Below, in pieces: positions 17,544 to 26,509 of a stretch of DNA of 64,000 nt. Numbering within the stretch: the first letter of the stretch is position 1; the number at the start of each line of letters is the position of its first letter. The notes under the pieces are model-generated. The model saw only the letters and a program-made list of their open reading frames with translations. It was not told the origin of the DNA and searched no databases. Source of the DNA: Flavobacterium sp. PMTSA4 (GTDB lineage Bacteria > Bacteroidota > Bacteroidia > Flavobacteriales > Flavobacteriaceae); NCBI RefSeq assembly GCF_032098525.1, contig NZ_CP134890.1, forward strand, positions 1,674,001 through 1,738,000, read 5' to 3'. Made by a program: the position numbers and the translations under genes.

Positions 17544-18308
17544 TTATTCTTGATTTCTGTTGGCTAAAGCCGTTTTTACTTCTTGGTAATTTTTACTAAT
17601 TCTGTTAATTACTTTTTCTCTAAAAGTTTGCTCAACTTCTCCATCTGCGTGAGATAAAAGTGTATTGGCGTCAACTTTTATTTTTTCTGATTTTGATTTA
17701 ATTTGCGACTTACTAGAATTTTCAGCCGAAGCAAGCAACGCATCAACATCTACATAAGTTGATTTCTTTTGAACTATTTCTTTTCTTGGTGGAACTACTA
17801 TTGGTTCAGTAGAACTAACTTTTGGAATGTCTTTTACTGCTGCAACATCTCCGGCTACTAAATATTCTATTTCTTTGTCACGATTGATGATTGAATTTTG
17901 ATTGTTTTTTTGATTGTTGATTGAAACTCCTTGATTATTGATTGATTGATTTTGATTGATTTTGATTGATTTTGATTGATTGCTATCCGATGTCGCTACT
18001 TGATTTTGCTCAGTTATTGGTAGTTCATTATTTATTTTAGGTTCTTGATTTTCTGGTGCAACTACTATTTCATTATTAGGGATTGAAATGCTTTTTCCTT
18101 GATTGTATATAAACAAACCAACTGTTAGCAATACCAAAACGCTTGCAGCAACGCCAATAAACCAAAACGGAAAACGCTTTGTTTTTTTTTCTTCGGCAAC
18201 AGTAAGCATAGCGTCTAATCTATCCCAAGCCTGAGCTGAAGGCTGAATTTCTCTTGAATTCAACTTTTCTTTAATTTGATTTTCCATATTATTCGGTTCC
18301 ATTGTCAT
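17544..18308 (-). CDS. Anti-sigma-like single-pass membrane protein
   Basis: A protein of up to 254 residues, with a cytoplasmic N-terminus of about 45 residues (SAQAWDRLDAMLTVAEEKKT), one membrane helix (FWFIGVAASVLVLLTVGLFI, about 48-67) and a low-complexity Asn/Gln/Ser/Ile-rich periplasmic stretch. It overlaps the sigma-factor gene. Topology and position suggest it controls that sigma factor, but no zinc anti-sigma motif is visible. ATG codons at 18302 and 18287 are alternative starts; the last lies 1 bp beyond the sigma stop. The low-complexity stretch is encoded by a 10 bp tandem repeat. Confidence 0.65.
   Translation of the reverse strand: MTMEPNNMENQIKEKLNSREIQPSAQAWDRLDAMLTVAEEKKTKRFPFWFIGVAASVLVLLTVGLFIYNQGKSISIPNNEIVVAPENQEPKINNELPITEQNQVATSDSNQSKSIKINQNQSINNQGVSINNQKNNQNSIINRDKEIEYLVAGDVAAVKDIPKVSSTEPIVVPPRKEIVQKKSTYVDVDALLASAENSSKSQIKSKSEKIKVDANTLLSHADGEVEQTFREKVINRISKNYQEVKTALANRNQE
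17941..17982. repeat. 10 bp tandem repeat inside the anti-sigma-like gene
   Basis: Three exact copies of TTTGATTGAT (17951-17980) follow a related unit, ATTGATTGAT. Because 10 is not a multiple of 3, the unit is read in all three frames, and gain or loss of one unit would shift the reading frame. Confidence 0.8.
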
Positions 18309-18849
18309 AATTTTTAAGTTTTGTCACATTTTGTTGAAGAATCCTTCTTGCGTGTGATAATTGTGATTTTGATGTTCCTTCATTTATCCCTAACATTGCT
18401 GCAATTTCATGATGTTTATAACCTTCTATACAATACAGGTTAAAAACCATTTTATATCCATCGGGTAAACTATCTATCAAAAATTGAATATCTTCTATTG
18501 ATAATTGGCTTTCAATATTGTTGACCTTTTCTTCTGTGAAATTTTCATCTTCTAAGAACTTTACTTTTTTTTGAACTCTTATAAAAGAAATACATTCATT
18601 TATCATAATTCGCCTAATCCAACCTTCGAAACTTCCTTCATGCTTAAAATTTTTCAAATTGGTAAAAACTTTCATAAAAGCAGTAATCATTATATCTTCG
18701 GCTTCATGGATGTCTTTTATATATTGTCGACAAACGCTAAGCATTTTTGGAGAAAATTTAGAATAAATCTTTTGTTGTGCATGACGATTATTTTCGACTG
18801 CTAGTTCGATTAATTCTTTTTCTTCTTGATGTAAATTAATTACTTTCAT
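18289..18849 (-). CDS. ECF-type RNA polymerase sigma factor
   Basis: A sigma-70 family protein of 186 residues with only regions 2 and 4. Region 2 contains DIHEAEDIMITAFMKVFTNL and the WIRRIMINECISFIR helix. Region 4 contains LPDGYKMVFNLYCIEGYKHHEIAAMLGINEGTSKSQLSHAR, a typical promoter -35-binding helix-turn-helix. The spacer between the regions is short, as in ECF factors. It leads a three-gene operon that ends with an outer-membrane protein. The upstream 150 bp show no exact match to the housekeeping promoter, so autoregulation is possible. Confidence 0.9.
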   Translation of the reverse strand: MKVINLHQEEKELIELAVENNRHAQQKIYSKFSPKMLSVCRQYIKDIHEAEDIMITAFMKVFTNLKNFKHEGSFEGWIRRIMINECISFIRVQKKVKFLEDENFTEEKVNNIESQLSIEDIQFLIDSLPDGYKMVFNLYCIEGYKHHEIAAMLGINEGTSKSQLSHARRILQQNVTKLKNYDNGTE

Positions 18850-19005
18850 TTAGATGGTTAGGTTTCTATCTGACTTCTATTAACATAGACGAAGATAGGT
18901 TCAAAATAGTTGCATGAAGATTTAAAAAAATTCAATTGTTTTTTTGAAAAATAAATAATATTCTAAAAATCAATAAGTTAAATAATTTAAAATTATTAAA
19001 AAAAA

Positions 19006-19983
19006 TTATTTTTTTCTTTCAATAACGTAATTAACCATTAACTCTAAACTTGATTTGTATTCTGAATTGGGGAAATTTTGAAGTAATAAAAGTGCTTCTT
19101 GTTGAAATTCAACCATTTTATGTTCGGCAAAAGAAAGTCCGTTTTTATCTTTAACAAACTGAATTACTTCTTTTACTCGTTTTTTGTCTTTATTATGATT
19201 TTTAATGGAATTAATGCACCAACTTTTTTCTTTTGAAGTACAATTATTTAATGCATAAATCAAAGGCAAAGTCATTTTTTGCTCTTTGATATCTATTCCT
19301 GTAGGTTTTCCAATGGCATCATCTGTATAATCAAACAAATCATCTTTGATTTGAAAAGCCATTCCAATCAGTTCACCGAACTTTCGCATTTTTTCAACCA
19401 AAACTTCGTCTTCTGAAACCGATTTTGCACCTAAAGCACAACAAGCCGCAATTAAAGTTGCTGTTTTTTGACGAATGATTTCATAATAAACGTCTTCTGT
19501 AATATCAAGTCGGCGTGCTTTTTCAATTTGCAATAATTCGCCTTCACTCATCTCACGAACTGCTACCGAAATTATGCGAAGTAAATCAAAATCTCCATTA
19601 TCAATTGAAAGCAACAAACCTTTTGACAAAAGATAATCGCCAACTAAAACAGCAATTTTGTTTTTCCAAAGTGCATTTATTGAAAAAAAACCACGTCTTC
19701 TATTACTATCATCAACTACGTCATCGTGCACTAAAGTTGCAGTATGAATCAATTCAATTACACTTGCGCCACGATAAGTTCGTTCATTTACTTTTCCTTC
19801 TGAAACCATTTTAGCAACCAAGAAAACAAACATTGGTCGCATTTGCTTTCCTTTTCGGTTTACAATATAATAGGTTATTCGGTTTAACAACGCCACTTTT
19901 GAAGTCATCGATTCATAGAACTTTTTTTCAAAAAGTTCCATTTCCTGTTGAATGGGTTGCTTTATTTGTGAAGTAATATTCAT
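19006..19983 (-). CDS. Polyprenyl diphosphate synthase (all-trans, long chain)
   Basis: This enzyme condenses isopentenyl diphosphate with allylic diphosphates to make the quinone side chain. The 325-residue protein has both aspartate-rich motifs: DDVVD (residues 87-91) and DDLFD (214-218), and the GKQMRP segment near 45. Chain length cannot be read with certainty; in flavobacteria it probably feeds menaquinone. It stands alone with its own -7 element and no operon partner. Confidence 0.9.
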   Translation of the reverse strand: MNITSQIKQPIQQEMELFEKKFYESMTSKVALLNRITYYIVNRKGKQMRPMFVFLVAKMVSEGKVNERTYRGASVIELIHTATLVHDDVVDDSNRRRGFFSINALWKNKIAVLVGDYLLSKGLLLSIDNGDFDLLRIISVAVREMSEGELLQIEKARRLDITEDVYYEIIRQKTATLIAACCALGAKSVSEDEVLVEKMRKFGELIGMAFQIKDDLFDYTDDAIGKPTGIDIKEQKMTLPLIYALNNCTSKEKSWCINSIKNHNKDKKRVKEVIQFVKDKNGLSFAEHKMVEFQQEALLLLQNFPNSEYKSSLELMVNYVIERKK

Positions 19984-20011
19984 CCGCTTAATCCAAATTC
20001 CTTTGGATGCT

Positions 20012-20019
20012 CAAATATA
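20012..20019 (-). promoter_or_regulatory. -7 element of the polyprenyl synthase gene
   Basis: TATATTTG on the minus strand, about 29 bp before the ATG at 19983. No clear -33 TTG is seen. Confidence 0.55.
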
Positions 20020-20113
20020 CAATAAAGCTATTGTTTGAAAAATTTTTTTCAATTTGATTAAACCTTTATTGTAAATTAGTATCTAACTTTCAAACCTTTA
20101 AATTTAAAAGATT

Positions 20114-20950
20114 ATGAAAATAAAAAACCTAGTATTAGGATTGGCATTATCAATGTTTATCTTAAGTTGTAGCAAAGATGATTCTTCTTCAAATGACAAC
20201 ACATTAAACGCTGCTCAAGCTAGAACAAGCGCAGAAATTGATAATATGACTGAAGATGTTTCTGCAATTGTAGAAAATCAAATTGATATTCAATTAAATG
20301 ATACCGGAAGAATGTCTGATGCGCCAGAAAGTTTTCTTCCGCCATGTGCAACAGTTACAACAGTAGTAACTGGAAATACTTGGACAAGAACGATTGATTT
20401 TGGAACAACCGGTTGCACAATGCCAAATGGAAATGTATTATCTGGAATGATTATTATAACGAAAACAGTAAATTCTGATCCTTTAACAAGAACTTTTTCT
20501 GTAACTTTTGATAATTTCCATTTTAATGCAAGATTAGTAGAAGGAAATAAAACAATAGTGAGAACATTAACTACTGTTGCTCCAATTCATCCAACCAGTA
20601 CAATGACTTTAAATTTAACCGTAACTTTCCCTAATGGTGATTCTTTTGTAAGAACAGGAAACAGAGTTTCTGAGATGATTGAAGGATTTGGAACACCAAT
20701 TTGGGCTGATAACATATTTAGAGTTACTGGAAACTGGTCAACAACAAGACCAAATTGGAGTCAAACTACAACTATAACAACTCCGTTGGTATTTAGAATG
20801 AACTGTCAATACAGATTAGTTCGCGGAGTTTTAGAAATAGTTAGAAACAATAACACAGCTGTAATCAATTATGGTGATGGAACTTGTGATAATGAAGCAA
20901 CAATTTCTATAAATGGCGGTCCAGCTAACACTTTCACTTTTGGAAATTAA
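20114..20950 (+). CDS. Lipoprotein of unknown function
   Basis: The 278-residue protein starts with a lipoprotein signal peptide (MFILSCSKDD); the lipidated residue would be Cys19, followed by an acidic, Ser-rich linker as in surface or periplasmic Bacteroidota lipoproteins. The rest is Thr-rich and beta-strand-like, with several internal cysteines (near residues 77, 102, 236 and 259) that may form disulfides. I do not recognise the family. It is a single gene ending in a strong terminator. Confidence 0.8.
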   Translation: MKIKNLVLGLALSMFILSCSKDDSSSNDNTLNAAQARTSAEIDNMTEDVSAIVENQIDIQLNDTGRMSDAPESFLPPCATVTTVVTGNTWTRTIDFGTTGCTMPNGNVLSGMIIITKTVNSDPLTRTFSVTFDNFHFNARLVEGNKTIVRTLTTVAPIHPTSTMTLNLTVTFPNGDSFVRTGNRVSEMIEGFGTPIWADNIFRVTGNWSTTRPNWSQTTTITTPLVFRMNCQYRLVRGVLEIVRNNNTAVINYGDGTCDNEATISINGGPANTFTFGN

Positions 20951-20969
20951 ATTTTTAGATTACTTAATA

Positions 20970-21002
20970 AAAAAAAGCCTCAGAATTCTGAGGCTTTTTT
21001 TT
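20970..21002. terminator. Bidirectional terminator between the lipoprotein gene and rlmN
   Basis: A perfect palindrome, GCCTCAGAATTCTGAGGC, flanked by A8 and T8. It reaches the rlmN stop codon. Confidence 0.85.
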
Positions 21003-22041
21003 ATGATTTATTGGCAAGTTGACCACAAGCAGCATCGATATCTTTTCCTCTGCTTCTTCGTACTTTGGCAACAATATTATTTTTTTCTAATTCTTTTATA
21101 TATAAATTAATTGCTTCATCGGAAGCTTGTTGAAATTCACCATCATCAATTGGATTGTATTCAATTAAATTAACTTTACACGGAACGTATTTGCAAAACT
21201 TCACCAAAGCATCAACAGCTTGTTTGGAATCGTTAATTCCTTTCCAAACAACATATTCATAAGTAATTTTACTTTTCGTTTTACGATACCAATATTCTAA
21301 ACTTTCACGTAAATCTTTTAGCGGAAAATTTTCTGAAAACGGCATAATTTGCGAACGAACTTCATCAATTGCCGAATGAAGAGAAACTGCCAGTTTCACT
21401 TTTACTTCATCATCAGCCATTTTTTTAATCATTTTTGGTATTCCAGAAGTAGAAACTGTGATTCTTTTTGGCGACATTCCTAAACCTTCGTTTGAAGTAA
21501 TCTTGTCAATAGCTTTCATCACATTTGGATAATTCATCAACGGTTCTCCCATTCCCATAAATACAATGTTAGAAAGTGGTCGATTGTAGTATAAACGACT
21601 TTCTCTATCAATGGCAACAACTTGATCGTAAATTTCATCAGGATTCAGATTTCGCATTCTTTTTAAACGAGCTGTTGCACAAAAATTACAATCTAAACTA
21701 CACCCAACTTGTGACGAAACACAAGCCGTAGTTCTAGTTTGAGTTGGAATTAAAACACTTTCTACTATCAAATCATCGTGCAAACGAACCGCATTTTTAA
21801 CCGTTCCGTCTTCACTTCGTTGCATGGTATCTACTTTGATATGATTAATAACAAAGTTATTTTCAAGCATGGCTCTAGTTTCTTTGGAAACATTTGTCAT
21901 ATCTTCAAAACTATGCGATGCCTTGCTCCAAAGCCATTCATAAACCTGATTTCCACGAAATGCTTTGTCGCCATTAGCCACAAAAAAATCACGCAATTGT
22001 TCTTTTGTTAAACTTCGAATGTCTTTTTTCTCGATTTCCAT
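21001..22041 (-). CDS. rlmN: RlmN, 23S rRNA A2503 / tRNA A37 C2-methyltransferase
   Basis: RlmN is a radical-SAM enzyme that methylates C2 of A2503 in 23S rRNA and A37 in some tRNAs. The 346-residue protein has the radical-SAM cysteines C114-x3-C118-x2-C121 (CSLDCNFC) and a C-terminal cysteine (C339 in DAACGQ) that matches the methyl-carrying position. GMGEPLMNY and VSTSGI segments are also present. The annotated ATG at 22041 lies only 4 bp from a perfect -7 element, so the transcript may be leaderless. Confidence 0.95.
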   Translation of the reverse strand: MEIEKKDIRSLTKEQLRDFFVANGDKAFRGNQVYEWLWSKASHSFEDMTNVSKETRAMLENNFVINHIKVDTMQRSEDGTVKNAVRLHDDLIVESVLIPTQTRTTACVSSQVGCSLDCNFCATARLKRMRNLNPDEIYDQVVAIDRESRLYYNRPLSNIVFMGMGEPLMNYPNVMKAIDKITSNEGLGMSPKRITVSTSGIPKMIKKMADDEVKVKLAVSLHSAIDEVRSQIMPFSENFPLKDLRESLEYWYRKTKSKITYEYVVWKGINDSKQAVDALVKFCKYVPCKVNLIEYNPIDDGEFQQASDEAINLYIKELEKNNIVAKVRRSRGKDIDAACGQLANKS

Positions 22042-22045
22042 GGTG

Positions 22046-22053
22046 CAAATTTA
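22046..22053 (-). promoter_or_regulatory. -7 element immediately upstream of rlmN
   Basis: TAAATTTG on the minus strand at 22053-22046 matches TAnnTTTG. Its 3' end is 4 bp from the rlmN ATG. No TTG is found at the usual -33 distance. Confidence 0.5.
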
Positions 22054-22101
22054 GGTTAATTTGATTAGTTCTTAATTTGTATTTTTACAAAAAATAAAAT
22101 C

Positions 22102-22743
22102 ATGCATTTTCTTTCAGACGATTTAGATCAATACGTTACAATTCATTCGCAAGATGAACCTGAATTATTAGCGCAACTTAATAAAGAAACTTTTCAAAAA
22201 ATATTACAACCACGAATGTTGAGCGGACATTTTCAAGGTAGAGTTTTGAGTATGCTTTCAAAAATTATTGCTCCAAAAACTATTTTAGAAATTGGAACTT
22301 ATACTGGTTATGCAACGCTTTGTATGGCTGAAGGATTGGCTGAAAATGGAACTATTGACACTATTGATATTGAAGAAGAATTGGTTGATTTTCAAAAAAA
22401 ATATTTTGATAAAAGTTCTTGGGGAAGTCAGATTACGCAACATCTTGGCGATGCTTTAGAAATTATTCCAACTTTAAACAAAAAATACGATTTAGTTTTT
22501 ATTGATGCTGATAAAGAAAACTACATTAATTATTTTCATTTAATCGTTCCAATGATGAATAAAGGCGGAATTATTCTTTCAGACAATGTATTATGGAGCG
22601 GAAAAGTGGTTGAAGAAGTAAAACCTAACGATTTAGCAACAAAAATTTTATTAGAATACAACAAACTCCTAAAAGAAGATTCTAGGGTTGAAACTGTTTT
22701 ACTGCCAATTCGCGATGGATTAACGGTTTCGAGAGTAAAATAA
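22102..22743 (+). CDS. SAM-dependent O-methyltransferase (COMT/YrrM type)
   Basis: The 213-residue protein belongs to the cation-dependent O-methyltransferase family. Motif I is LEIGTYTGYATLCMAE near residue 62, the acidic ribose-binding position is in IDTIDIEEE near 90, and the metal-binding segment FIDADKENYINY near 133 is followed by DNVLWSGKV near 154. The acceptor is unknown; relatives methylate catechols or tRNA. The gene faces rlmN across a 60 bp region. Confidence 0.88.
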   Translation: MHFLSDDLDQYVTIHSQDEPELLAQLNKETFQKILQPRMLSGHFQGRVLSMLSKIIAPKTILEIGTYTGYATLCMAEGLAENGTIDTIDIEEELVDFQKKYFDKSSWGSQITQHLGDALEIIPTLNKKYDLVFIDADKENYINYFHLIVPMMNKGGIILSDNVLWSGKVVEEVKPNDLATKILLEYNKLLKEDSRVETVLLPIRDGLTVSRVK

Positions 22744-22745
22744 AT

Positions 22746-23303
22746 CTAAGTAGTTTTAAGTATATATTTTTGATATAATTTATAGCAAATAAACCCAAAA
22801 GTTGCTCCGAATAAATAACCCGTCAAAATATCCGAAGGAAAATGAAGTCCAAGATATATTCTACTAAAAGCGAAAATCAGCGGAAATAAAAACAATAAAT
22901 AACTGTGATTGTAATATTGCTTTAAAATCATAAAAGCAAAAACAGTACTTGCCATCGAATTTGTAGCATGACCAGAATAAAAACTGAAAGAACTACTTGA
23001 TTTTACAACTCTGATTATACCTTTTAATTCTTCCAAATTACATGGACGAAGTCTTTGAAATGAATTTTTAAATAAATTAGCCGTTTGGTCGGAAATCAAA
23101 ATTAAAACTGCCGTGAATAATATGTAGTATCCAAATTTTTTCCAACCCAGTTTTTTTTGGAGTAAATAAAAAATCAATAAAAATAAAGGCGACCAATAAA
23201 TTTGTTTTGTTATAACTAACCAAAAATCATCATATGTTTCTGAACCTAATCCGTTAAGAAATATTAAAATTTTATGATCTAAATCGATTAGTTTATCAAA
23301 CAT
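22746..23303 (-). CDS. PAP2-family membrane phosphatase
   Basis: A 185-residue integral membrane protein with the three acid-phosphatase motifs: K-x6-R-P in KNSFQRLRP (near residue 70), an SGH motif in FYSGHATNS (near 93), and S-R-x5-H-x3-D in SRIYLGLHFPSD (near 146). Such enzymes dephosphorylate undecaprenyl diphosphate, lipid A or phosphatidic acid on the periplasmic side; the substrate cannot be told here. The start overlaps the tatA-like stop by 1 bp (TAATG), so the two are coupled. Confidence 0.88.
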   Translation of the reverse strand: MFDKLIDLDHKILIFLNGLGSETYDDFWLVITKQIYWSPLFLLIFYLLQKKLGWKKFGYYILFTAVLILISDQTANLFKNSFQRLRPCNLEELKGIIRVVKSSSSFSFYSGHATNSMASTVFAFMILKQYYNHSYLLFLFPLIFAFSRIYLGLHFPSDILTGYLFGATFGFICYKLYQKYILKTT

Positions 23304-23626
23304 TATTTTTGGCGTTTAATCGGACCAGACATTGATTCGATATCTTCAATTTCTTTTTGGAATTTTGTAATACTATTTGGATCGATTCCTTCTTTAACTT
23401 CATCAATTTCTTTTGTAAAAGTTGATGTTAATTCTTTAATTGAATTATCAACACCATTTTCCTCAGCACTTTTTTGAATTTCACTTTTTATTTCATTAGT
23501 AGCATTCTTCAATTGTGCCATTGCTTTTCCTAAAGTCCTAGCTATAGTTGGGATTTTATCAGAACCAAAAAGCATTAATGCTATAAAAAGTATGAAAAAT
23601 AATTCTCCACCGCCAATTCCAAACAT
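23303..23626 (-). CDS. tatA: TatA/TatB-family twin-arginine translocase subunit
   Basis: A 107-residue protein with an N-terminal membrane helix (GGGELFFILFIALMLFG) and an amphipathic helix that begins at the F-G-S-D-K-I-P hinge, the hallmark of TatA and TatB. A longer acidic cytoplasmic tail follows. The tail and length are compatible with either subunit; no tatC is nearby. It is the first gene of a pair with the PAP2 phosphatase. Confidence 0.88.
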   Translation of the reverse strand: MFGIGGGELFFILFIALMLFGSDKIPTIARTLGKAMAQLKNATNEIKSEIQKSAEENGVDNSIKELTSTFTKEIDEVKEGIDPNSITKFQKEIEDIESMSGPIKRQK

Positions 23627-23651
23627 AATCTAAAAATTAATTTTTGAGCTG

Positions 23652-23659
23652 CAAAGTTA
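23652..23659 (-). promoter_or_regulatory. -7 element of the tatA-PAP2 operon
   Basis: TAACTTTG on the minus strand, 25 bp before the tatA-like ATG at 23626. No -33 TTG at a suitable distance. Confidence 0.5.
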
Positions 23660-23702
23660 CAAAGTTTTTTTACTAATTCCAGTTAAATACAAAAGCTTAA
23701 CT

Positions 23703-25946
23703 TTAATTTCTGGATTCGTCAAATTTTGACTTCACTTGAGTTTTTGGCCATGTATTATTGGATAAATCAATATCCGCAGTTTCTTGTTTTGGATCGATAG
23801 TAATCTTTTTTAATACTTTTTGAGTTGCAAAAGTTCTGATGGCTTGTTTATCATCTTTTCTCCAAATTTGAGCTGGAAAATGATAATTTTCAGTTGTTCC
23901 ATCTTCAAAAGTTAATTCAACTAAAATTGGCATCACCAAACCTCCAGGTTTATCAAAAGTTACTTGATAAAAATATTTTGGAGCATTTAATTTAGCTTGC
24001 TCTTCTTTAGTAAAGGTTTGCTCAATATACTCCGATAAAGTTTTAGAATCTTTTATTTCAAAAGGTTTATTCATTGATGGTTTGTAACTTTCACTTCCAT
24101 CGGCTACTAAATAAACTCTAGCTCCATCAATTCTATTTCTTCTTCTTCGCGTTTTTATAAAATCATCAACTTCTTTTGAAGGTTCGTTACTCACAAAATA
24201 TTTTTTTACTTCCTTGATTCCAATGTCATTGTAATCAGTGGTATAAAACCAACCACGCCAATACCAATCTAAATCAAAAGCTGAAGCATCTTCCATAGTT
24301 CTGAAAAAATCTTCGGGAGTTGGATGTTTGAACTTCCATCGGTTTGCGTAGGTTTTAAATGCATAATCAAAAAGTTCTCTACCCATAACCGTTTCTCGAA
24401 GAATATTTAATGCAGCTGCTGGTTTTCCATAAGCATTATTCCCAAATTGTCTTATAGATTCTGAATTGGTCATTATTGGCTCTAAACCGCTTTGATCACC
24501 GCTCATATAAGGAACAATATTTTTTGCTGGTCCACGATCGGCTGGAAAATTCGGATCCCATTCTTTTAATGCCATATACTCCATAAATGAATTTAATCCT
24601 TCATCCATCCAAGTCCATTGACGTTCATCTGAATTTACAATCATTGGAAAGAAGTTATGGCCAACTTCATGCGTTATAACACCAATCATTCCATTTTTTG
24701 TTCGCTCAGAAGTTACTCCATCTGCACCAGGACGACCAAAATTCCAACAAATCATAGGATATTCCATTCCTTGATCTTCAGCATTAATCGAAATTGCTTT
24801 TGGATACGGATAATCAAATGTATGTGAAGAATAGCTTTTTAAAGTATGTGCAACAACTCTGGTAGAATATTGTTCCCAAAGCGGATTTCCTTCTTTTGGA
24901 TATAATGAAATTGCCATTGCTGTTCTTGTTGCAAGTTGGACTGCCATTGCATCATAAATAAATTTTCGAGAAGTTGAAATTCCAAAGTCACGAACATTAG
25001 TTGCTTTAAATTTCCAGGTTTTTTTCTTGTCTGAAAAACCTTTTTCTGCTGCTTCGGCTTCAGCTTGAGTTACAACTATTACAGGTTTGTCAAAAGATTT
25101 TTCAGCTTGAGCATATCGCTTTACTTGTTCTGGTGTGAAAACTTCATTTCTATTTAACAAATCACCCGTTGCTTCAAGAATATGATCGGCTGGAACAGTA
25201 ATATTTACTTCAAAATTTCCAAATGGAAGTGCAAATTCTCCTGAACCCCAAAATTGTTGGTTTTGCCAACCTTCAACATCATTGTAAACTGCCATTCTTG
25301 GGTAAAATTGTGCAATCACATACAAACGATTTCCATCAGGAAATTGCTCATAACCCGAACGTCCACCATCTAATCTGTAATTATTGATATTGTACCACCA
25401 TTTTATTGAAAATGAAATTTTTTCTCCGTGTTGTAATGGTTTGTCCAATTCTATACGCATCATGGTTTGATTAATTGTGTACTTCATTGGTTTTCCATTT
25501 GAATCTTTTACAAATTCAATATTAAATCCACCATCAAAAGGTTCTTCTAAATATTTTCTAGAAAAACTTTTTGGACTCATAACTGGATCAGTTACACTAT
25601 TTTCAACTAAAGGTGATAATGATTTTCTTGATTGTTGATTTTGGTCCAATTGCATCCACATATAGTCCAAAGATTCTTTGGCATTATTGGTATATGTTAC
25701 TGTTTCTTGACCAAAAAGTTTTGTGTTTTTATCATCAAGTTCAATATCTATTTTATAATCTGCTTGTTGCTGATAATATTCTGGTCCAGGCATTCCAGAT
25801 GCGGTACGATACATGTTTGGCGTTGCCAATAAATCATACATTTGCTTGAATTTGTCTGGGTTTCTTTCTTGTGATTTTTGCTCTTGAGCACTACTGTTTT
25901 GAGCTGAAAATAATAGTAAAATTGAGGCAAGAAGTACTTTATTCAT
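23703..25946 (-). CDS. Exported M1-family metallopeptidase
   Basis: A 747-residue protein with a signal peptide cut near residue 20 (SSAQ). The zinc motif HEVGH is at residues 426-430 and the third ligand is the Glu 18 residues later (WMDEGLN), the gluzincin spacing. The exopeptidase motif of M1 enzymes (GxMEN) is present in the variant form QGMEYP, and a catalytic Tyr is likely further on. It is probably periplasmic or surface-located and involved in peptide use. It follows the DUF6702 gene, from which it is separated by 62 bp. Confidence 0.9.
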   Translation of the reverse strand: MNKVLLASILLLFSAQNSSAQEQKSQERNPDKFKQMYDLLATPNMYRTASGMPGPEYYQQQADYKIDIELDDKNTKLFGQETVTYTNNAKESLDYMWMQLDQNQQSRKSLSPLVENSVTDPVMSPKSFSRKYLEEPFDGGFNIEFVKDSNGKPMKYTINQTMMRIELDKPLQHGEKISFSIKWWYNINNYRLDGGRSGYEQFPDGNRLYVIAQFYPRMAVYNDVEGWQNQQFWGSGEFALPFGNFEVNITVPADHILEATGDLLNRNEVFTPEQVKRYAQAEKSFDKPVIVVTQAEAEAAEKGFSDKKKTWKFKATNVRDFGISTSRKFIYDAMAVQLATRTAMAISLYPKEGNPLWEQYSTRVVAHTLKSYSSHTFDYPYPKAISINAEDQGMEYPMICWNFGRPGADGVTSERTKNGMIGVITHEVGHNFFPMIVNSDERQWTWMDEGLNSFMEYMALKEWDPNFPADRGPAKNIVPYMSGDQSGLEPIMTNSESIRQFGNNAYGKPAAALNILRETVMGRELFDYAFKTYANRWKFKHPTPEDFFRTMEDASAFDLDWYWRGWFYTTDYNDIGIKEVKKYFVSNEPSKEVDDFIKTRRRRNRIDGARVYLVADGSESYKPSMNKPFEIKDSKTLSEYIEQTFTKEEQAKLNAPKYFYQVTFDKPGGLVMPILVELTFEDGTTENYHFPAQIWRKDDKQAIRTFATQKVLKKITIDPKQETADIDLSNNTWPKTQVKSKFDESRN

Positions 25947-26008
25947 TTCGAAAATTTTAATAAAGCGTTAAATTTAAAATAATTCTTTGAAGTTAAAGTT
26001 TTTACAGA

Positions 26009-26509
26009 TTATTTTAACATTCCTTTAATGGTTTCATCCGTAAGTAAAAGCGATGATTTTTTTCCATTATCATTAAATTGAATAATGTTTTGCTGTTCTG
26101 GGAAAAGGTCAGTAAGTATAGAATTTTCAATTTCTAGTGAATTGATTTTTTGAATATCTTTTATTTTAAAATAACAAATTAAAACGTTGTTTTCAATTTC
26201 TTTGCTCAAAAAAACATAGCTCTTTGTTTGACCGTTAATTTGAATTTTAAACTTTTCGGAAAAATATTTTTGAAGCAAAACAACATCTTCTTTAGATTCA
26301 TTTTCTTCGGCAAGAAAAGTTTTCTTGTGAAATTTTTTCTTTAATGCTTCGTTTAAATCATCAATAAATAAACGTGTTGTGATTTGTAATTCTTTCTTTT
26401 GTGGAACAAATTCTAACTGAAACATTCCAACATAAAACTTATGTATTATAAAGGATGAAATTAAAAAAAACATTAAAATCCCAAAGGATATTTTGAAAAT
26501 TTTGCTCAT
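26009..26509 (-). CDS. DUF6702-family exported protein
   Basis: A 166-residue protein with an N-terminal hydrophobic segment (about residues 6-23) that is either an uncleaved anchor or a signal peptide. The stretch HKFYVGMFQLEF followed by LQITTRLFIDDLNEALKKKF is what I associate with DUF6702. The function is unknown. Its start abuts the stop of the preceding gene without a gap, so translation is probably coupled. It sits between two carboxypeptidase-regulatory-like genes and an M1 peptidase gene. Confidence 0.75.
   Translation of the reverse strand: MSKIFKISFGILMFFLISSFIIHKFYVGMFQLEFVPQKKELQITTRLFIDDLNEALKKKFHKKTFLAEENESKEDVVLLQKYFSEKFKIQINGQTKSYVFLSKEIENNVLICYFKIKDIQKINSLEIENSILTDLFPEQQNIIQFNDNGKKSSLLLTDETIKGMLK

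Noticed and set aside
17941..17982. Short repeats considered as a CRISPR-like array
   Set aside because: The units are 10 bp, contiguous, without spacers, and lie in a coding frame.
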